Counted from the first letter of the stretch, positions 1 to 11,612 are shown. The stretch is 64,000 nt of DNA from Plectosphaerella cucumerina (GCA_020746995.1 JAGPXD010000002.1:5332001-5396000), one strand, 5' to 3'. Numbers and translations are program-made. Notes: generated by a model not told the origin, from the letters alone.

Positions 1-399
1 GGCGGCGTAGGTTATGGCCGGGATTGTGACGAGAAGGATGAAGGGCTGGTACATGTGGCAGAGGAAGGAGCCGAGGCTCCTGTTGTTCAGCTGCGCGTCG
101 GTGTGGCCTAGCTCTCGCTGCATAGGGCCCCAGGTTGGAGTTGCCGAGGAGGTGAACTCGGACACCATGGCCGTGTAGATGCAGACGATGGCAAAGTTGA
201 GATACTTCCGGCCCTTGGACCAGTTCAGGGGGTCGTTGGGATCCGTGGTAGGGCGCGGGTGCAGGATGATGTCCTTCTTCGATGCGGAGTTGGTGAAGTC
301 TTCGAGGAGAACCGTGCCGGGAGGCCACATGGTGACGCTGCCGGCCTCGGTGTCGGTGTTGTCGGTGCCCTGAGCGGGCCGAGTCGGGGGAGGCGCCAT
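1..399 (-). CDS. MFS transporter, partial (3' end outside window), possibly internally deleted
   Basis: The frame opens at an ATG at 399 and stays open to the window edge, about 133 codons. Residues 46-60 contain HPRPTTDPNDPLNWS, a typical juxtamembrane motif of fungal drug/H+ antiporter-like MFS proteins. It is followed by a first membrane helix (NFAIVCIYTAMVSEF) and the loop ending in AQLNN. The function would be plasma-membrane uptake or export of a small molecule; the substrate cannot be told. In this family the next stretch should be TM2. Here the frame goes straight into RSLGSFLCHMYQPFILLVTI, which looks like the start of TM7, so about 150-200 residues seem to be missing at about position 81. 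The gene is divergent from the FAD oxidase and shares its promoter. The family call is fairly sure; the deletion is an inference from family architecture. Confidence 0.7.
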   Translation of the reverse strand, partial: MAPPPTRPAQGTDNTDTEAGSVTMWPPGTVLLEDFTNSASKKDIILHPRPTTDPNDPLNWSKGRKYLNFAIVCIYTAMVSEFTSSATPTWGPMQRELGHTDAQLNNRSLGSFLCHMYQPFILLVTIPAITYAA

Positions 400-786
400 A
401 TCGAATAGGTGCACTGGAGAGAAGCGGCTGGGAGGAAAGGGATGAAGAGGAGGGGGGTGTGATCCTGCTGGACTTGGAGTCAAGACCGGCTTTCTTGCTG
501 GTCAGGCATGGCGATATCTATACCCGGACGAATCTACAACTGGAATCGAGGGGGAAAGACGTCCCTGGAGGAGTGGCTGATGTCTATCAAGTGAGCCGTC
601 CGATCCGTCTTCGGACGAGGATAAGGACCGTCGATGTGATTGGGGCAGCGTTCTGTATCTGCCATGACTTCGGTCACGCGAACGAAGTCAAGCCGGTAGT
701 CTGGGGTATCGGTTGATGCGATCCGGGGAGAAGCTTGGAGATGGCGCGGCGTTCACCGCGAGGATGGAGCGTCGGCGGGGCCTTAG

Positions 787-803
787 GCGCGGCATACGCC
801 GCC
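787..803. promoter_or_regulatory. CGG-N6-CCG palindrome, copy 1
   Basis: The element reads GCGCGGCATACGCCGCC, with CGG at 790-792 and CCG at 799-801. Inverted CGG triplets with a fixed spacer are the known type of binding site for Zn2Cys6 dimers; a 6-nt spacer is the yeast Ppr1-type arrangement. The copy at 861-877 is identical except for one spacer base. A Zn2Cys6 regulator gene begins at 3086, so it is the natural candidate to bind here (inference). Confidence 0.5.
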
Positions 804-860
804 CCCGGCGCTCCACCATCGGCATGGCGAGTCGTGATGCGCCTCCTCTCCTTCTCCTAT

Positions 861-877
861 GCGCGGCATACACCGCC
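861..877. promoter_or_regulatory. CGG-N6-CCG palindrome, copy 2
   Basis: The element reads GCGCGGCATACACCGCC, with CGG at 864-866 and CCG at 873-875. It lies exactly 74 bp (about seven helical turns) from copy 1 and keeps 16 of 17 bases, while the DNA between the copies is not duplicated. This suggests a retained paired operator in the divergent promoter. Confidence 0.5.
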
Positions 878-1218
878 AGATCCGAGGAAAGTCGAGAATG
901 GCAAAGGCTGATTGGGTTTGTCATATCCAGATAGTCTCGTCTGGGCCTATCGTGTGTCGTGAAGCTATCATCGGGGCCGTTGTCCGGCCACGGTGAGAAC
1001 CGCCGCCAGCTCAGGAGGTCGCGGCATAGCCCGCCGGCTTCAGCTTCCCCCCTTTTGCTATGTTCTGGGTCAGTATGTAGTTCTTGGCGTTTTGATCTTC
1101 TGGAAACAACAGGCGTCGTATAGACTCGAAGCGTCTTTTGCAGCAGCTCAGTTTCTTTTACCTGCGGCCGGTCAGTCCCAACCATCATCGTTGTCTCTTC
1201 GTACCCCTACACATCAAC

Positions 1219-2626
1219 ATGACCGAGCCTACATCCCCGCAGGCCTTCCCCAGGTCGGTCGTCATCATCGGCGCCGGTGTTTTCGGTCTTTCAACGGCCT
1301 TGGCCATCGCCAAGAGGCACCCATCAACCAAGGTGACGGTTGTCGACCGGCTGACGCCCCCCGTCGAAGACGCGACGAGCGTGGACACGACGAGATGCAT
1401 CCGCTCTGACTACACGGACTCGTTGTACGCGCGCCTCGCCGCCCAGGCACAGAAGCTGATCGAGGCCGACCCGGATCTGCAGCCGTACTACTTCAAGCAG
1501 GGCATGACATATGTCTGCGATGGCGAGCCGAGCCGCTTCACCGACGGTTGGAAGATCATGTTCCAGGCTGCCAAGCGCGACTATGACCGCAGCGTCATCG
1601 TCGAGATGCCCAGTCGCGAAGCCGTGTTTCGGAGCATCCACGGCCCCGACGCAGAGCCAAGGCCCCTTTCTGATCTCGGCGACAAGTCGAGCTGGAACAC
1701 AGCATACTGCAACCTGGGAGCCGCTTTTGTGGACGCGCGCGAGTTCATCAGAGCCTACTACCAGCGCGCCTCGGCAGTGCCCCAGATCAGTTTCCGAGTC
1801 GGCACCCCTGTTGATAGTCTCCAAATCGTCGACGGCCGCTGCACCGGTGTTGCCATGCAAAACGGGACCACCATTGCCGCGGATCAGGTCATCGTCGCTG
1901 CTGGGGCGTGGTCTGGCAAGCTGGTCGACCTCGGACAACGCCAGACCCCCATCGGCCACGAGGTCGTCTGGTTCAAAGTCACCCCTGAAGAAGAGGCCAG
2001 GTGGGGGAAGATGAGCATCACGACAAACGAGAGCACCGGGCTGAACATCTTCCCGCCGTACAAGGGAGAGATCAAGGTGCTGCGCCGCTCCCCGGGGTAC
2101 AGAAACACCATCACCCTGTCGTACCCCGAGAACCCATCTCGCAAGGTCGACATTTCGTACCCGCGAACCACCGTCGATCATCCGACGGACGTGATCCCCG
2201 CCGATGCCGAGGAGGCGGTCCGTCGCGATCTGAGGGAGATGATGCCGCCGCTGGCGGACAGGCCTTTCGACAGGACAAAGATCTGCTGGTACGTCTACGC
2301 CCGGTCGAGTGGCACATGTCGTCGAGGTCCCTTCATCCACTGACGAGCACGATTGTAGGATCAGCACGACACCCACGGCCGACCTTCTCATCGCGCCCCA
2401 TCCTCACATCCCGGGTATCCATCTCGCGACGGGCGGTTCCGCGCACGCGTGGAAGTTCCTCCCGATCCTTGGAGACTGCGTCGTCGACTCCATGCAGGGG
2501 ACGCTCTCCCAGGAGCTGGTGGAGAAATGGGCGTTTGACAAATTCTCGGGTGGTAAGGATGAGGCAGCGCCTAGGATGGATGGTCGACCGGAGGAGCTGC
2601 GAGATGTCGTTCGTACTCGTCTTTGA
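1219..2626 (+). CDS. FAD-dependent amine oxidase, DAO family
   Basis: Two exons (1219-2288, 2359-2626) give 445 residues, the usual length for fungal fructosyl-amino-acid, sarcosine or pipecolate/saccharopine oxidases. The Rossmann motif GAGVFG is at residues 18-23. The intron has donor GTACGT, branch CTGAC and acceptor TTGTAG. Splicing restores KICWISTTPTADLLI followed by HLATGGSAHAWKFLP, the conserved FAD-binding C-terminus. Cys356 in KICW sits where this family carries covalent 8alpha-S-cysteinyl FAD (family knowledge, residue inferred). The enzyme would oxidise a secondary amine or N-substituted amino acid with O2, releasing H2O2. The C-terminus RTRL is not a canonical peroxisomal SKL signal. 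The frame is open upstream to 1138, but 1219 is the first ATG that puts the dinucleotide-binding fold at the usual distance. Its exact substrate is unknown. Confidence 0.85.
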
Positions 2627-3085
2627 CTGGGGACGTTCAAGTAATTTTTCGGGCAGTCGCGGCGGGTGTACCCTGGGAATTTGACGGCTCGCTTGGCTGG
2701 ATTATCGAGTTTAAGAAACGTATGATGTGATGTCCATTCGACCTCGATGTAAGAAGCCGTGTGAGGATCCAGTGAGGCCACAGAAAGTGAAAGCAGATGT
2801 AGTCGGAAGGAACCTGAAGGCGTTTTGCGATCTGGGCGTTCCAGCAGTCACGAGTCGTGTTAGGGCCCTGCACTAGAAGAAGCGGGGGCGCATGTCCCGC
2901 TGAGGTACAGGGGTACTTGACCCCCAGCTACTGTGTAGTAGTGACACCAGTGTATTGATAAGGCCTAAATCTAAATGTCTTGCTCAGTAACGACCTTCTC
3001 CCAGCCTCTCTCTCTCTCTCTACCTGTACCGATACATACTTACCTCCCCACCACAACACCACGAATATCTGCAAATGCCATCCTC
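2627..3085. other. Intergenic: oxidase 3' region and regulator promoter
   Basis: I see no gene. The region holds an inverted CGG/CCG element at 2881-2901 (separate entry) and a CT microsatellite at about 3007-3021 just ahead of the regulator start. An in-frame upstream ATG at 2975 would lengthen the regulator by 37 low-complexity residues. Confidence 0.5.
2881..2901. promoter_or_regulatory. CGG-N11-CCG inverted element in the regulator promoter
   Basis: AGCGGG at 2881-2886 is matched by CCCGCT at 2896-2901. This gives CGG (2883-2885), 11 nt, then CCG (2897-2899), the Gal4-type spacing. It lies about 185 bp before the regulator ATG. It could be a site for autoregulation or for another Zn2Cys6 protein; a chance match is possible in GC-rich DNA. 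Confidence 0.3.
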
Positions 3086-5427
3086 ATGTCTGCTTCGGGG
3101 TCGACCCGGTCACCCCGCTGGAAAGAACGCCTGACCGTGTCGGGGAGCGCATGCATTCGATGCCGACAGAAGAAGAAGCGATGCGACCAGAAGCTGCCCG
3201 TGAGTTGACCATTTCCGTCCATCGCCCATGATGTCGAGTTAAGCTAATCGTGCCCTGTTCAGAAATGCCGGCCTTGTGAGCAGGCAGGGGCCGAGTGTCT
3301 CGCTCACGATTCTACCGCGGTTCGCCAGGTACCAAGGAGGTGAGCCATCATCTATCGAGGTTGCCGGGATGGCGCTCTGACACGAAGGCCTGGTGTCCCT
3401 CTGACATTTTCATTCACGTAGTTACGTACGAGACCTCGAGGATCGTGTGGCGCTGCTAGAGCGGCAGCTCGCAGATCGTGGCACTGATGCAGAGGGCGTG
3501 CCGCCAAGGTCTGCAGGCGCTGCTTCAACTTCCCAGGCTCTTTCGCCAGCAGATGTGCGGTCCCTGGGACATGGGGCCGCGAGCTATCCAGGAAATCCCT
3601 CCACGGAGTCTCTCAGCGCTGGAACTAGCCATGCTGCGAGAGCTGCGGCTGAATCCGTGATCAAATTGTCCGACCTTGTGTCTGGACCAGAGCCGGACTA
3701 CTCCAAGGTGTTCTTGGCAAGCATCATGAGCAACATGGCCGATCCTCAGCTCCGCAGAAGGTCTAGGACGCCCGTTGCTCCTACTGAAGGGGACCACGCA
3801 CCACTGTCTGACATCATGGGTGGCATGCAAGATGCTTTCCCTGTCACATTACCCTCACAGGAGGCGGTGGACTACCTTACCAAGGTCTACTTTCGCTTGA
3901 CGGACATCGGCCTACCTCTACTGCACAAATCCGTTCTGCGAAGTAAACTCGATGTGCTACGAAACCTGCCTCCAACGATCGACCTGAGCATAACGCACAC
4001 TACCGCCGAGGCGAGGATGGCCACCTTCTTCGTCTTCGAGGTGCTCGCGATGGCCTTGCTTGTTGTGCAAGAGCAGCAACCATCGGGAAGATGGCTTGCC
4101 GAGCAGTACCACAAGACCGCCCTGACCGCGCTCAGTGAGGCCGGCCTTCCCTCCAATGTTGAAGGGGTGCAGGCCCTGCTCCTCCTCGGACAACACGCGT
4201 ACCATCACCCGACCCTCCGTAACGCTTGGAAGGTGATCGGGGCCGCTGTACGTCTGGCCGTTGAATTAGGGCTGCACCGTGATCAGCCACAGGGCGAAAC
4301 CGACTTCATGGAGCTCGACAACATGAGAAGGACATTTTGGGTTGCCTATGCCATGGACAGAAATCTGTCGGCTGCATTATCTCTGCCTTGCTCCCTTTCA
4401 GATGGAGCAATCACTGCCAAGGTACGGGAAGCCGACGACTGAGGCTCATACTTTGTTGCTTATCTCGCGCCAGTTCCCGAGCGAAGCCAAGGACGAACAC
4501 ATCACACCTACCGCCACCGGCTTCTTCCTCGAGCATCAACTCTCCACGACCAAGCAAATCACCATCCACCTGTTTCGATACCGTCAGATCCAATCAGAAA
4601 CGCGGAGAGCTCTTCACGAAGAGCCTCTGCTGCCAATGGACGTCCACAGCCTGGACATCTGGCAGCAGCAGATGCACGAGAAAATTGAGGCCTGGTACAA
4701 GGCCACCCCGCGCCGTTCAGACTTCTCCGCCGAGGAAAGCGATGTCGTTGAGACCATTGAGGTCACATACAACACGGCGCTCTTCCATCTGTACCGCCCG
4801 ACACCCAATTTACCCGCCCCTTCGGGCCCGCAACTCGTCATCATGGCACAAACCGCCATCAAGATGATACACCTCTACCGCCAGTTCTTCCGCCAGCACA
4901 AACTCACCATCTACTGGCAAGCGGTGCAGAACATATCCTCGGCCGGCATCGGCATTCTCTACGCATACGTCAACTGCCCTGAGGTCCGCATGTCCATGAG
5001 CCTCCACAACCTCGACTCGCTGGTTCACCTGTGCTCCTCCGTGCTATGGGGTATGGTTGAGAAGTTTCCATCGGCCAGGGGGAAGCGGGACGCCTTTGAT
5101 GCTGCCTCTTCCCAGGTCCTGGCCGATCTCCACGATGGCACGGCCACGGCGGGAGATGGCCTCGGCGCCCTCGTGCAGACGCCGCAGAGCTGGACGAACC
5201 ATGGCGTTCACCGGACTATCCGTCCCGCCACAGCGCCTGATGATGCTCAGCCGAGCAATACGCCGACAGACCATCTTACGTCGCTGGACACGGCCGGCCT
5301 GGATGTTGCAGATCTTGACGGGGCGGCCGGCGACATTTCGTTCTGTATCACTGATGCGGACATTCAAAGTTGGATGATGGCGCCTGCTGAAGGCGCTTCC
5401 AGCACCCTACCGATCACTTGGATCTAG
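3086..5427 (+). CDS. Zn2Cys6 transcription factor with fungal-specific TF domain
   Basis: Four exons (3086-3199, 3263-3339, 3422-4421, 4474-5427) give 714 residues. The zinc cluster has Cys at 23, 26, 33, 40, 43 and 50 (C-X2-C-X6-C-X6-C-X2-C-X6-C), and intron 1 splits it just before Cys40. A linker and short coiled coil follow (YVRDLEDRVALLERQLADRG), as in dimerising members. The middle-homology region includes AWKVIGAAVRLAVELGLHRD and RRTFWVAYAMDRNLS, the fungal_trans signature. It acts in the nucleus as a dimer on CGG half-sites. Neighbouring oxidase and transporter genes with a paired CGG-N6-CCG element upstream suggest it controls that set (inference). The start at 3086 is preferred over the in-frame ATG at 2975 because the extra residues are low-complexity. 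Confidence 0.88.
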
Positions 5428-6877
5428 AACGGAATGTTATCACATGGGCTGGCATATTTCTCCAGGTCTTTCTTTTTTTCAAGGAGACAAATGCGCATTT
5501 GTGTCGTTTAGGCTCCTCTGCTGCCATGGCTAAGATGAGGTGTATTAGTAGTTGGTTCCCTGACAGCCACCGAGTATCCATGTTGTATCATTTTTAACAT
5601 GTTGCTGCCTACAGCGGTCGATTCTTGTGTATACTTTACTATTCTGCACGATTTTGCTTGGTGATGGTCTTGATTGCTCCAGTAGGTACCTTTCGGGTAG
5701 TTTCCTAGGCAGTGATCACCGCCGTTGCGATCTCAAGACGTTGGACGACACAACAACTCTGTACGTACGTTGAGGGCCCGCTGCTCTTCTCCTGTCGATC
5801 CCACTCGAAGGTTTGACCGCGCGGCAAGTCGCGGCTAGCCGGTCATCCATTTCCGGCGACAAAAAGGAGCTTCTCTTCTCAGCCCTACCAAGCTTGCCCG
5901 GAAACGGAGCCGTGTCTGGAAAGATCTCCCCGGACGTCTTTGTCTGCTCCATCAGGGGGTCTGGGGTGTTTCTCTCGCTCAGCAGAGCTGCCGGGGTCAT
6001 TTTCTCTGGCGTTGAACGGCTGTAGGAAGTGTTGAATCTTTCAAGAAGTGTCGACGCTCTCGACATTTTGCAACAGTGACAACCCCAATCTGGAAGTGGG
6101 AAGAAAGCGGCTCCGGGTAGCCCCCATGGCTCTCTGGTGTCATGGTCCGTTTAATGCCCCCCGTTGGACGCGGAACTTCCCATGACACGGGCGTTCACCT
6201 CGACGGCCGCTCATTTTCATCCCGTGAAGCCAGAACGCACGTCCGCAAAGCCAACCGGAAGCTGTGGCATCCCACAACATGAGACGACGCCTCAACTCCG
6301 ACCCGGCGAGAGGTCATTGCAACCAAGGCACAGCAATGACGACATGCACAGCACGACCGAAAGATACAATGTAGTAGGCCCATCTATTTTAAGAAGATAT
6401 GACGGGGACATCCCCCAGAGACACACTCTACGCCTGCCGTATCTTAGCACATTCGGTCCCGGCCCCGCCACCTGGTGCGGCCGGAACCCCGTGCCCACGG
6501 CACTCTGTGAGATGTAAAGGAAACGAGAAAGAAAAGGGAAAGCAAAAAAGGAAGCAGCGCCGGTCACTGGCGGTGCGACGATGCGGGGGAATCTCTCGAG
6601 TACAGTCCTATCCAGTTCCGATCCAAATGTCCATCGTCCTGGGTGGCCAAAGGGGCGCCATTGCCATGGCGCGCCCGTCGTGGTGTGTGATTTTTAGTTG
6701 TGATCCAGCGCGGCACCCTCGCCTGAAGAAGGGCTGCATAGCGCTTGGGTGAAGTTCGTTACTCGTATCTTTGTACTGTTTGGTGTTTGTGGGTTTTGTG
6801 CGCTGCTGCAGCAGAGCAGCGTCTTAATTTGTGGTTTCGTCCTGTCGAATCAATCCGCACAGGTGAGGAAGGCTCAC
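5428..6877. other. Intergenic; one doubtful minus-strand frame
   Basis: This 1.45-kb stretch between convergent gene ends has no recognisable protein. A 116-codon frame on the minus strand (6066 down to 5716) starts MSRASTLLERFNTSYSRSTP and has unremarkable codon use. It matches no family I know, and I cannot tell it from a chance frame. No repeats or RNA genes are evident. Confidence 0.4.
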
Positions 6878-8333
6878 TTAGTCGATGGTCATCCTGCTGG
6901 CCATCTGGGGCTTGACGTCCTGGAGGCTGACCGAGTTGAGGTCGGTGTTCTTCTCGATTGTCTTCTTCTTGTTAAGGTGCTCCTTGAGGCCGTTGCCGAA
7001 GTTGCGCATGCAGACGATGGCGTTGGCGATGGTCAGGATGATGAGCAGGATGGTGACGACGGTGAAGGCGGTCAAGGACTTGCGGACGGCGATGTAGAAG
7101 GCGCTGTAGTAGGGCTGGTAGATGCGAACGAGCTTGAAGACGAAGTAGGAGAGACCGCCGATATAGAGGATAATGACGACGATGACACCGGGCTTGATCT
7201 CGCGCCTGGTGAAGTAGGCGGCGCTCATGAGGATGCCGATGGTGACGGGGATGGCGGCAGCGGTCAGAGCGTACTCAACGACTTCGATATCGCCGACGAT
7301 GACGAGGAACTGGACGGTGAAGCCAAGGAAGAAGAAGAAATCGAACTTGAGCAGGGCGATGTAGATCTGGTAGTGCAGGAAGCGCTGCTTCATGCGGTAG
7401 TCGGCGCCGATGGTCTTGAGGATGTCCCAGGCGAAGACCTGGTAGAGCTTCCAGGCGACAAAGGACATGCAGACGGTGCCAAGGGCGAAGATGCAGGGAA
7501 TGGCGACGAGGAAGGGGCGCATGTCCTCCCACATGTCGGGGTTGGCGGCCGAGTCGAGTTTCTCGACGGCGATCATGATCTCGTCAATCTGGATGGCGGC
7601 GTAGATCATGATGGCGAGGTTCGCAATACAGACGCCGATGACCTGAATGGTGTTCTTGTTCCGCAGGGCATCCCATGTGACGGCGGCCTCGTACAGGAAG
7701 CAGAAGATGAAGAGGGCGAGGAATGTCGGAATGGTGCGGGCTTCGGACTTGAGGACCGAGGCTCTGTCTGTGAGGCCGTTCTGGAACACGGCGAAGACGT
7801 AGCTTGGACAGGGTTAGTTGTGACGTCGGGATTGGGGGTGGCTTGAGGGCTCTGGAGACTCACGCTTCGAAGATGAGGCAGATGACACACTGGATGAGAG
7901 TGATGAAGAAGAAGGCGCGCGGCCATGTGGAGCCCATGAAGGAGAACCAGCCCTTGCCCGTGTTGTTGGATGGGCTGGAGCCGTTCATGGTAGAGGGTGC
8001 GAGGCCTTCACGATAGGCATAGCCTTGGTTGAAGGTTGGCTCGATGGCGGGAGAGGCCTGCGGCAGCGGCGTGATGGGTGCCGAGGCGGCGGGCACGGGG
8101 TAGTGCTGCGGAGACTGCGGCTGGTATTGATGTGATTGCGGCTGCTGGTATTGCTGGGCGTAGGACGGATCCAGGTATTGAGGGTCCTGGTAGGAGGAGC
8201 CAGCGGCGTAGGTCTGCTGCTGGGGGTATGAAGACGGGTACTGCTGGTCGTAGGACTGGCCGTACTGCTGCTGGTAGTTGGGGTAGGAGGACTCGCTGAG
8301 GAGGGAGCCTCGGGATTCTTGCCGACCGGACAT
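6878..8333 (-). CDS. UPF0658 Golgi apparatus membrane protein
   Basis: Two exons (8333-7864, 7802-6878) give 464 residues. The 61-nt intron has donor GTGAGT, branch CTAAC and acceptor CCAAG; splicing yields LIFEAYVFAVFQN. Residues 1-130 are a cytosolic, disordered Q/Y/P/S-rich tail. From about residue 145 come seven or eight hydrophobic helices, for example AFFFITLIQCVICLIF, FLALFIFCFLYEAAV and FFFFLGFTVQFLVIV. The C-terminus is polar (NKKKTIEKNTDLNS). The overall look, with a Gln/Tyr-rich head followed by a multi-helix core containing KLYQVFAWDILKTIGAD, matches the fungal UPF0658 family, placed in the Golgi by fission yeast work; its biochemical role is unknown. The start at 8333 is the first ATG of the low-complexity tail; the frame is open upstream but looks like leader. 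The promoter side is a long gene-free region. Confidence 0.82.
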
Positions 8334-11300
8334 GGCGGATGTGTTTGACGACTCGACGAGCGGAGCCGTGTCGCTGTTGATTGATTGAGCACCCGAAGGG
8401 CTGTTGAGGGGCGGGAAGAGTCTCGACGAGGCCAGCTTGAAGGTGGTGGTCCCGGGATCGCAAGAGACAGCCGATCGCGGGGATAACGTGGTCGGTGTGC
8501 GTGGGAGCGCGGCGTCGGCCCTGACGAGGGGATTTTGGGGCGAGCGGCGGGAAGTGAGTGTACGGGCGCAGTCAGAGGGGTGTCGGGTAAGGAAGTCGAA
8601 GCGAGCGTGGTCGGTCGGTCGGTGCGGATTGAAAGGATGAGACTGAAAGTTGGCGGAGACGGGCGTCAAGGCGGGTTGGGTGATGGATGACGACGGGAGA
8701 TGGGTTGGGGGATGTTGTGTGTGTTGTGGTGAGGTTGACTCGCGCAGAGACAAAAGTCGGGTCGAGGTCGTTCGGTCGTTCGGTCGGGTTGGGGCGATAG
8801 GCGTTGGTCAGTGTGCGAGCGATTGATGCGGCAAACAGGTCGAGATGGAAACAAATGCAGCGGTTGTTCGTCGTCGTTGGACCAGGGAGGGCGGTGCAAG
8901 GCAAGGGAAGAAGAGATGGAGGGAAAGAAGAGGTCGGATGAGGTCGAGGTGGAAGCTGAAACACGACTGGCCGCTGAGGAGTTTTGGGTTTGCGACGGGG
9001 GTTCAGGACTCTTCGACGTCGACGGGAGAGCGCAGCGCAGCACGGAGGGCCAGGCCTTGGTGGGAGAGGGTGTGGTGTGTGGAGGTGTGGTGGTGGGCGG
9101 GCAGTGGGAAGAGGTGTCTGGGTGTCAAGCAGGTTTGTCACAAAAGGGGGCGAGGCGGAGGGACGGGGGGCAATTGCCAATTGCAGTGGTGCTGGGCCAT
9201 CGGTGTCCAACGTCCCAGCCAAGCGCTCGGCGCTGGTTTTTTTAGCCCACTGCAGGGTCGCCGCGCCGCGCTGCAGCGCCTTGCAGCGGCCTCCAGGACC
9301 CGACGGGGGTCCCGGCTCGTATAGCGCTCCACAGCCCAGTCGCGGGCCCGTGGTCCCCCCCCTTCTCCCCCCCAAAGACAAGTCCCGACCGTGACAGCAC
9401 GATGAATTGACACGGGGCTCATCGCCCGATCGGCGTCTCTTCCTTCTGCTTCAGGATGCCGATCGTGTAGTCTGGCCCGGCTCATGGAGGATGTCCTGAC
9501 ACCCTCCCTTTCCTTACGTCCTAAATCGTTGCATTCCAACCGGAAAACACATTCGATCATGGGCCCTCGACATGATCCAAACCCGCCGCCAGCAAATATG
9601 CCGCCGCGAGGTCAGACAGACATGCGCACTTGCGCACCTCAACTCACCTCACCTCGGTCGTCCCAACCCTGTGCGTTGCCGTCCCCCACCATGTGTTCGA
9701 CCCTGGAACAATGGGACGCGTCAGGAGACGGCCCGGGCTGCGGGGACTTTTTTCGAACTTGCTCGGGTTTGCTGTCCATTTCTCGGGACGACGACGACTA
9801 TTCTGCCCCGTGCTCTGAGTCTGGGTCCTGGCAGAAGTCCTAGGACCCGTGCTCCGTCTGATGCGCTGGCAAGAAAGTGAAAGGGCATCCAGGTTCCTTC
9901 CTCCTACGAGTAGTGCAGTAGTTCAGCCCGTCAGGCTCGACACGGACAGCTCAAGGCAGTTTGCGCCTACTTCTGTAGTGTCAACAGACGATAGCAAGGC
10001 ATTTCTCAAGGCGGCCTCCTCACAGACCGCGGCAGGTGCCCGTAGCGATGGTCGGAGTCGTAGGGCTGTGTGTACGTGCGTGCATAACATCGAAAAGTTG
10101 ACGATGGCGCAGTCGTTTCTGCCAAGTTGGCTGGGGATAGTGTCGACGTAGCGGCTGCTAGTCCGCACGCTCAGACACACCTGTCGTACTAACGCAAATA
10201 CACTCCTCTTCCAGGCGATCCACATTGATGGAGACAAATCCGGCCCGTCGTTCACAGCCACAATAGTCCGCAGTCTTCATCCAGGGACCGGACCTGACTA
10301 CCACATGGCGTCTTGAACATCCTACAACACTATCGAATGCTTATTCGGGCTCACCGACCGTCGTCCGGGCGAACGTCTTTTGTCAACAAACAGCCACGTG
10401 TCGGTGTTGAACTCCTGGATGACCGGGCAGTTTTGATGGATCATCCCCGGGCCCGAGTTCCTCATCTGGGCGACACGACAGTCACAGAGCCCGACTCACG
10501 GGCTTCAGTGCCTTCATCCAAGCTTTTTGTCGGAAGCCGCCGGCATTCCGTCTGGTCACATCGCCCGTGGTCAATATTCAATAATCATACCCACTGGAAC
10601 ACTCCTGAACGAGCTTCTTCAAGCCTCCGGCACTTCCTTAGATAGTGGGATCTTCCCTGCGCTGTGACGACAGAATGGTCCCCGAATATGCTCCGCCACA
10701 ACACCCTCCCGGATGCACTTGCAGGGCTCCAAGGCTCCTCCTCCTCCGGCATGCTACCCTGTGCGGCCGTCGCCTACAAGTATGCTGCCATCAGTGCAGA
10801 TGTCGGGCCTCCGCGGCCAAAACCGTCGCTCTGAACGTCCTACACAGCAGCCACAAGCTCCTTCTGGCTGTGCCTGGACGTCACACCGGCAAGGCTGACC
10901 CCGAGCCTCGTAGGGGCGACACAGCTGTGCAGCCACTTCATGGCTAACCTGTGATACACATCTATCCAAGGCCATCAGGTCTCACATGGGACCATCGATG
11001 GCTGCTAGAGCCTTCCGTCGACTGAGAGCATATATTCTCACCTGTCAGCTATTTTGCCTATGTTACTTGCCAGCAGGACCAACGCTGAACGCTTTGGTCG
11101 AAACCACTGCTTGTAGGCTGATGCCAGCACATGGTGCCAGCACATGACCAGCAGCTCGGCCGTAACATTGATTGGCCTAGACACTGTCATCTACCTGCCG
11201 CGAGCCTTCCGTCTCGACTTGCGCTACTCTTCTCTCAACGAGTCAGACCTGTTCATCCAAACGCAGCTACATGACAAATCCTCGGAAGTTGAACATTGCG

Positions 11301-11612
11301 ATCACGAAGCAGACACATGGCCGCAACACAAACTGAACTCATCCAAGAGTTGAACATTGTCCATTACATGAGGCGCCTGTTTGTTTCCCAGGCATCCGCC
11401 TCGTCATGTTGTACAAGGAGCCCGACGCGCTCTCGCCTCCCAAATGGCAGGCGTCCGTCTATGTGATACACCGCCGCACCCGCGGCCTCCTCCCCTCTCC
11501 TTGATCGTCACACACCGGCCGGTGCGGCACGGCCGTGGGCGCCTCACCCAGTGCAGGACGGGGCGCCCGTAGTCTCCCATTCCCGATTGTATGTAGTCGT
11601 CGCTGTCGTAGC
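8334..11612. other. Intergenic, 3.3 kb
   Basis: I see no supportable gene. 8334-8753 is open in frame with the UPF0658 gene but reads as S/T/P-rich leader. A perfect 12-bp palindrome (GCGCTGCAGCGC) lies near 9275-9286 and CAATTG is doubled near 9172-9184. From about 10.2 to 11.4 kb the GC content falls. A 48-codon frame beginning near 10687 on the plus strand is too short and unfamiliar to call. Confidence 0.5.

Larger units (their letters stand above)
400..1218. other. Divergent promoter between MFS transporter and FAD oxidase
   Basis: These 819 nt separate the two divergent start codons. I see no coding exon. The middle is GC-rich and holds a duplicated 17-bp element (787-803 and 861-877), annotated separately. 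Open frames crossing the region do not look like proteins. Confidence 0.6.

Noticed and set aside
5716..6066. 116-codon minus-strand frame as a small gene
   Set aside because: Translation is plausible in composition, but there is no recognisable family, splice pattern or promoter to support it.
6749..7846. 365-codon plus-strand frame opposite the UPF0658 gene
   Set aside because: Its Asp/Glu/Gly/Val-rich translation is the reverse reading of membrane helices; the minus strand is clearly the gene.
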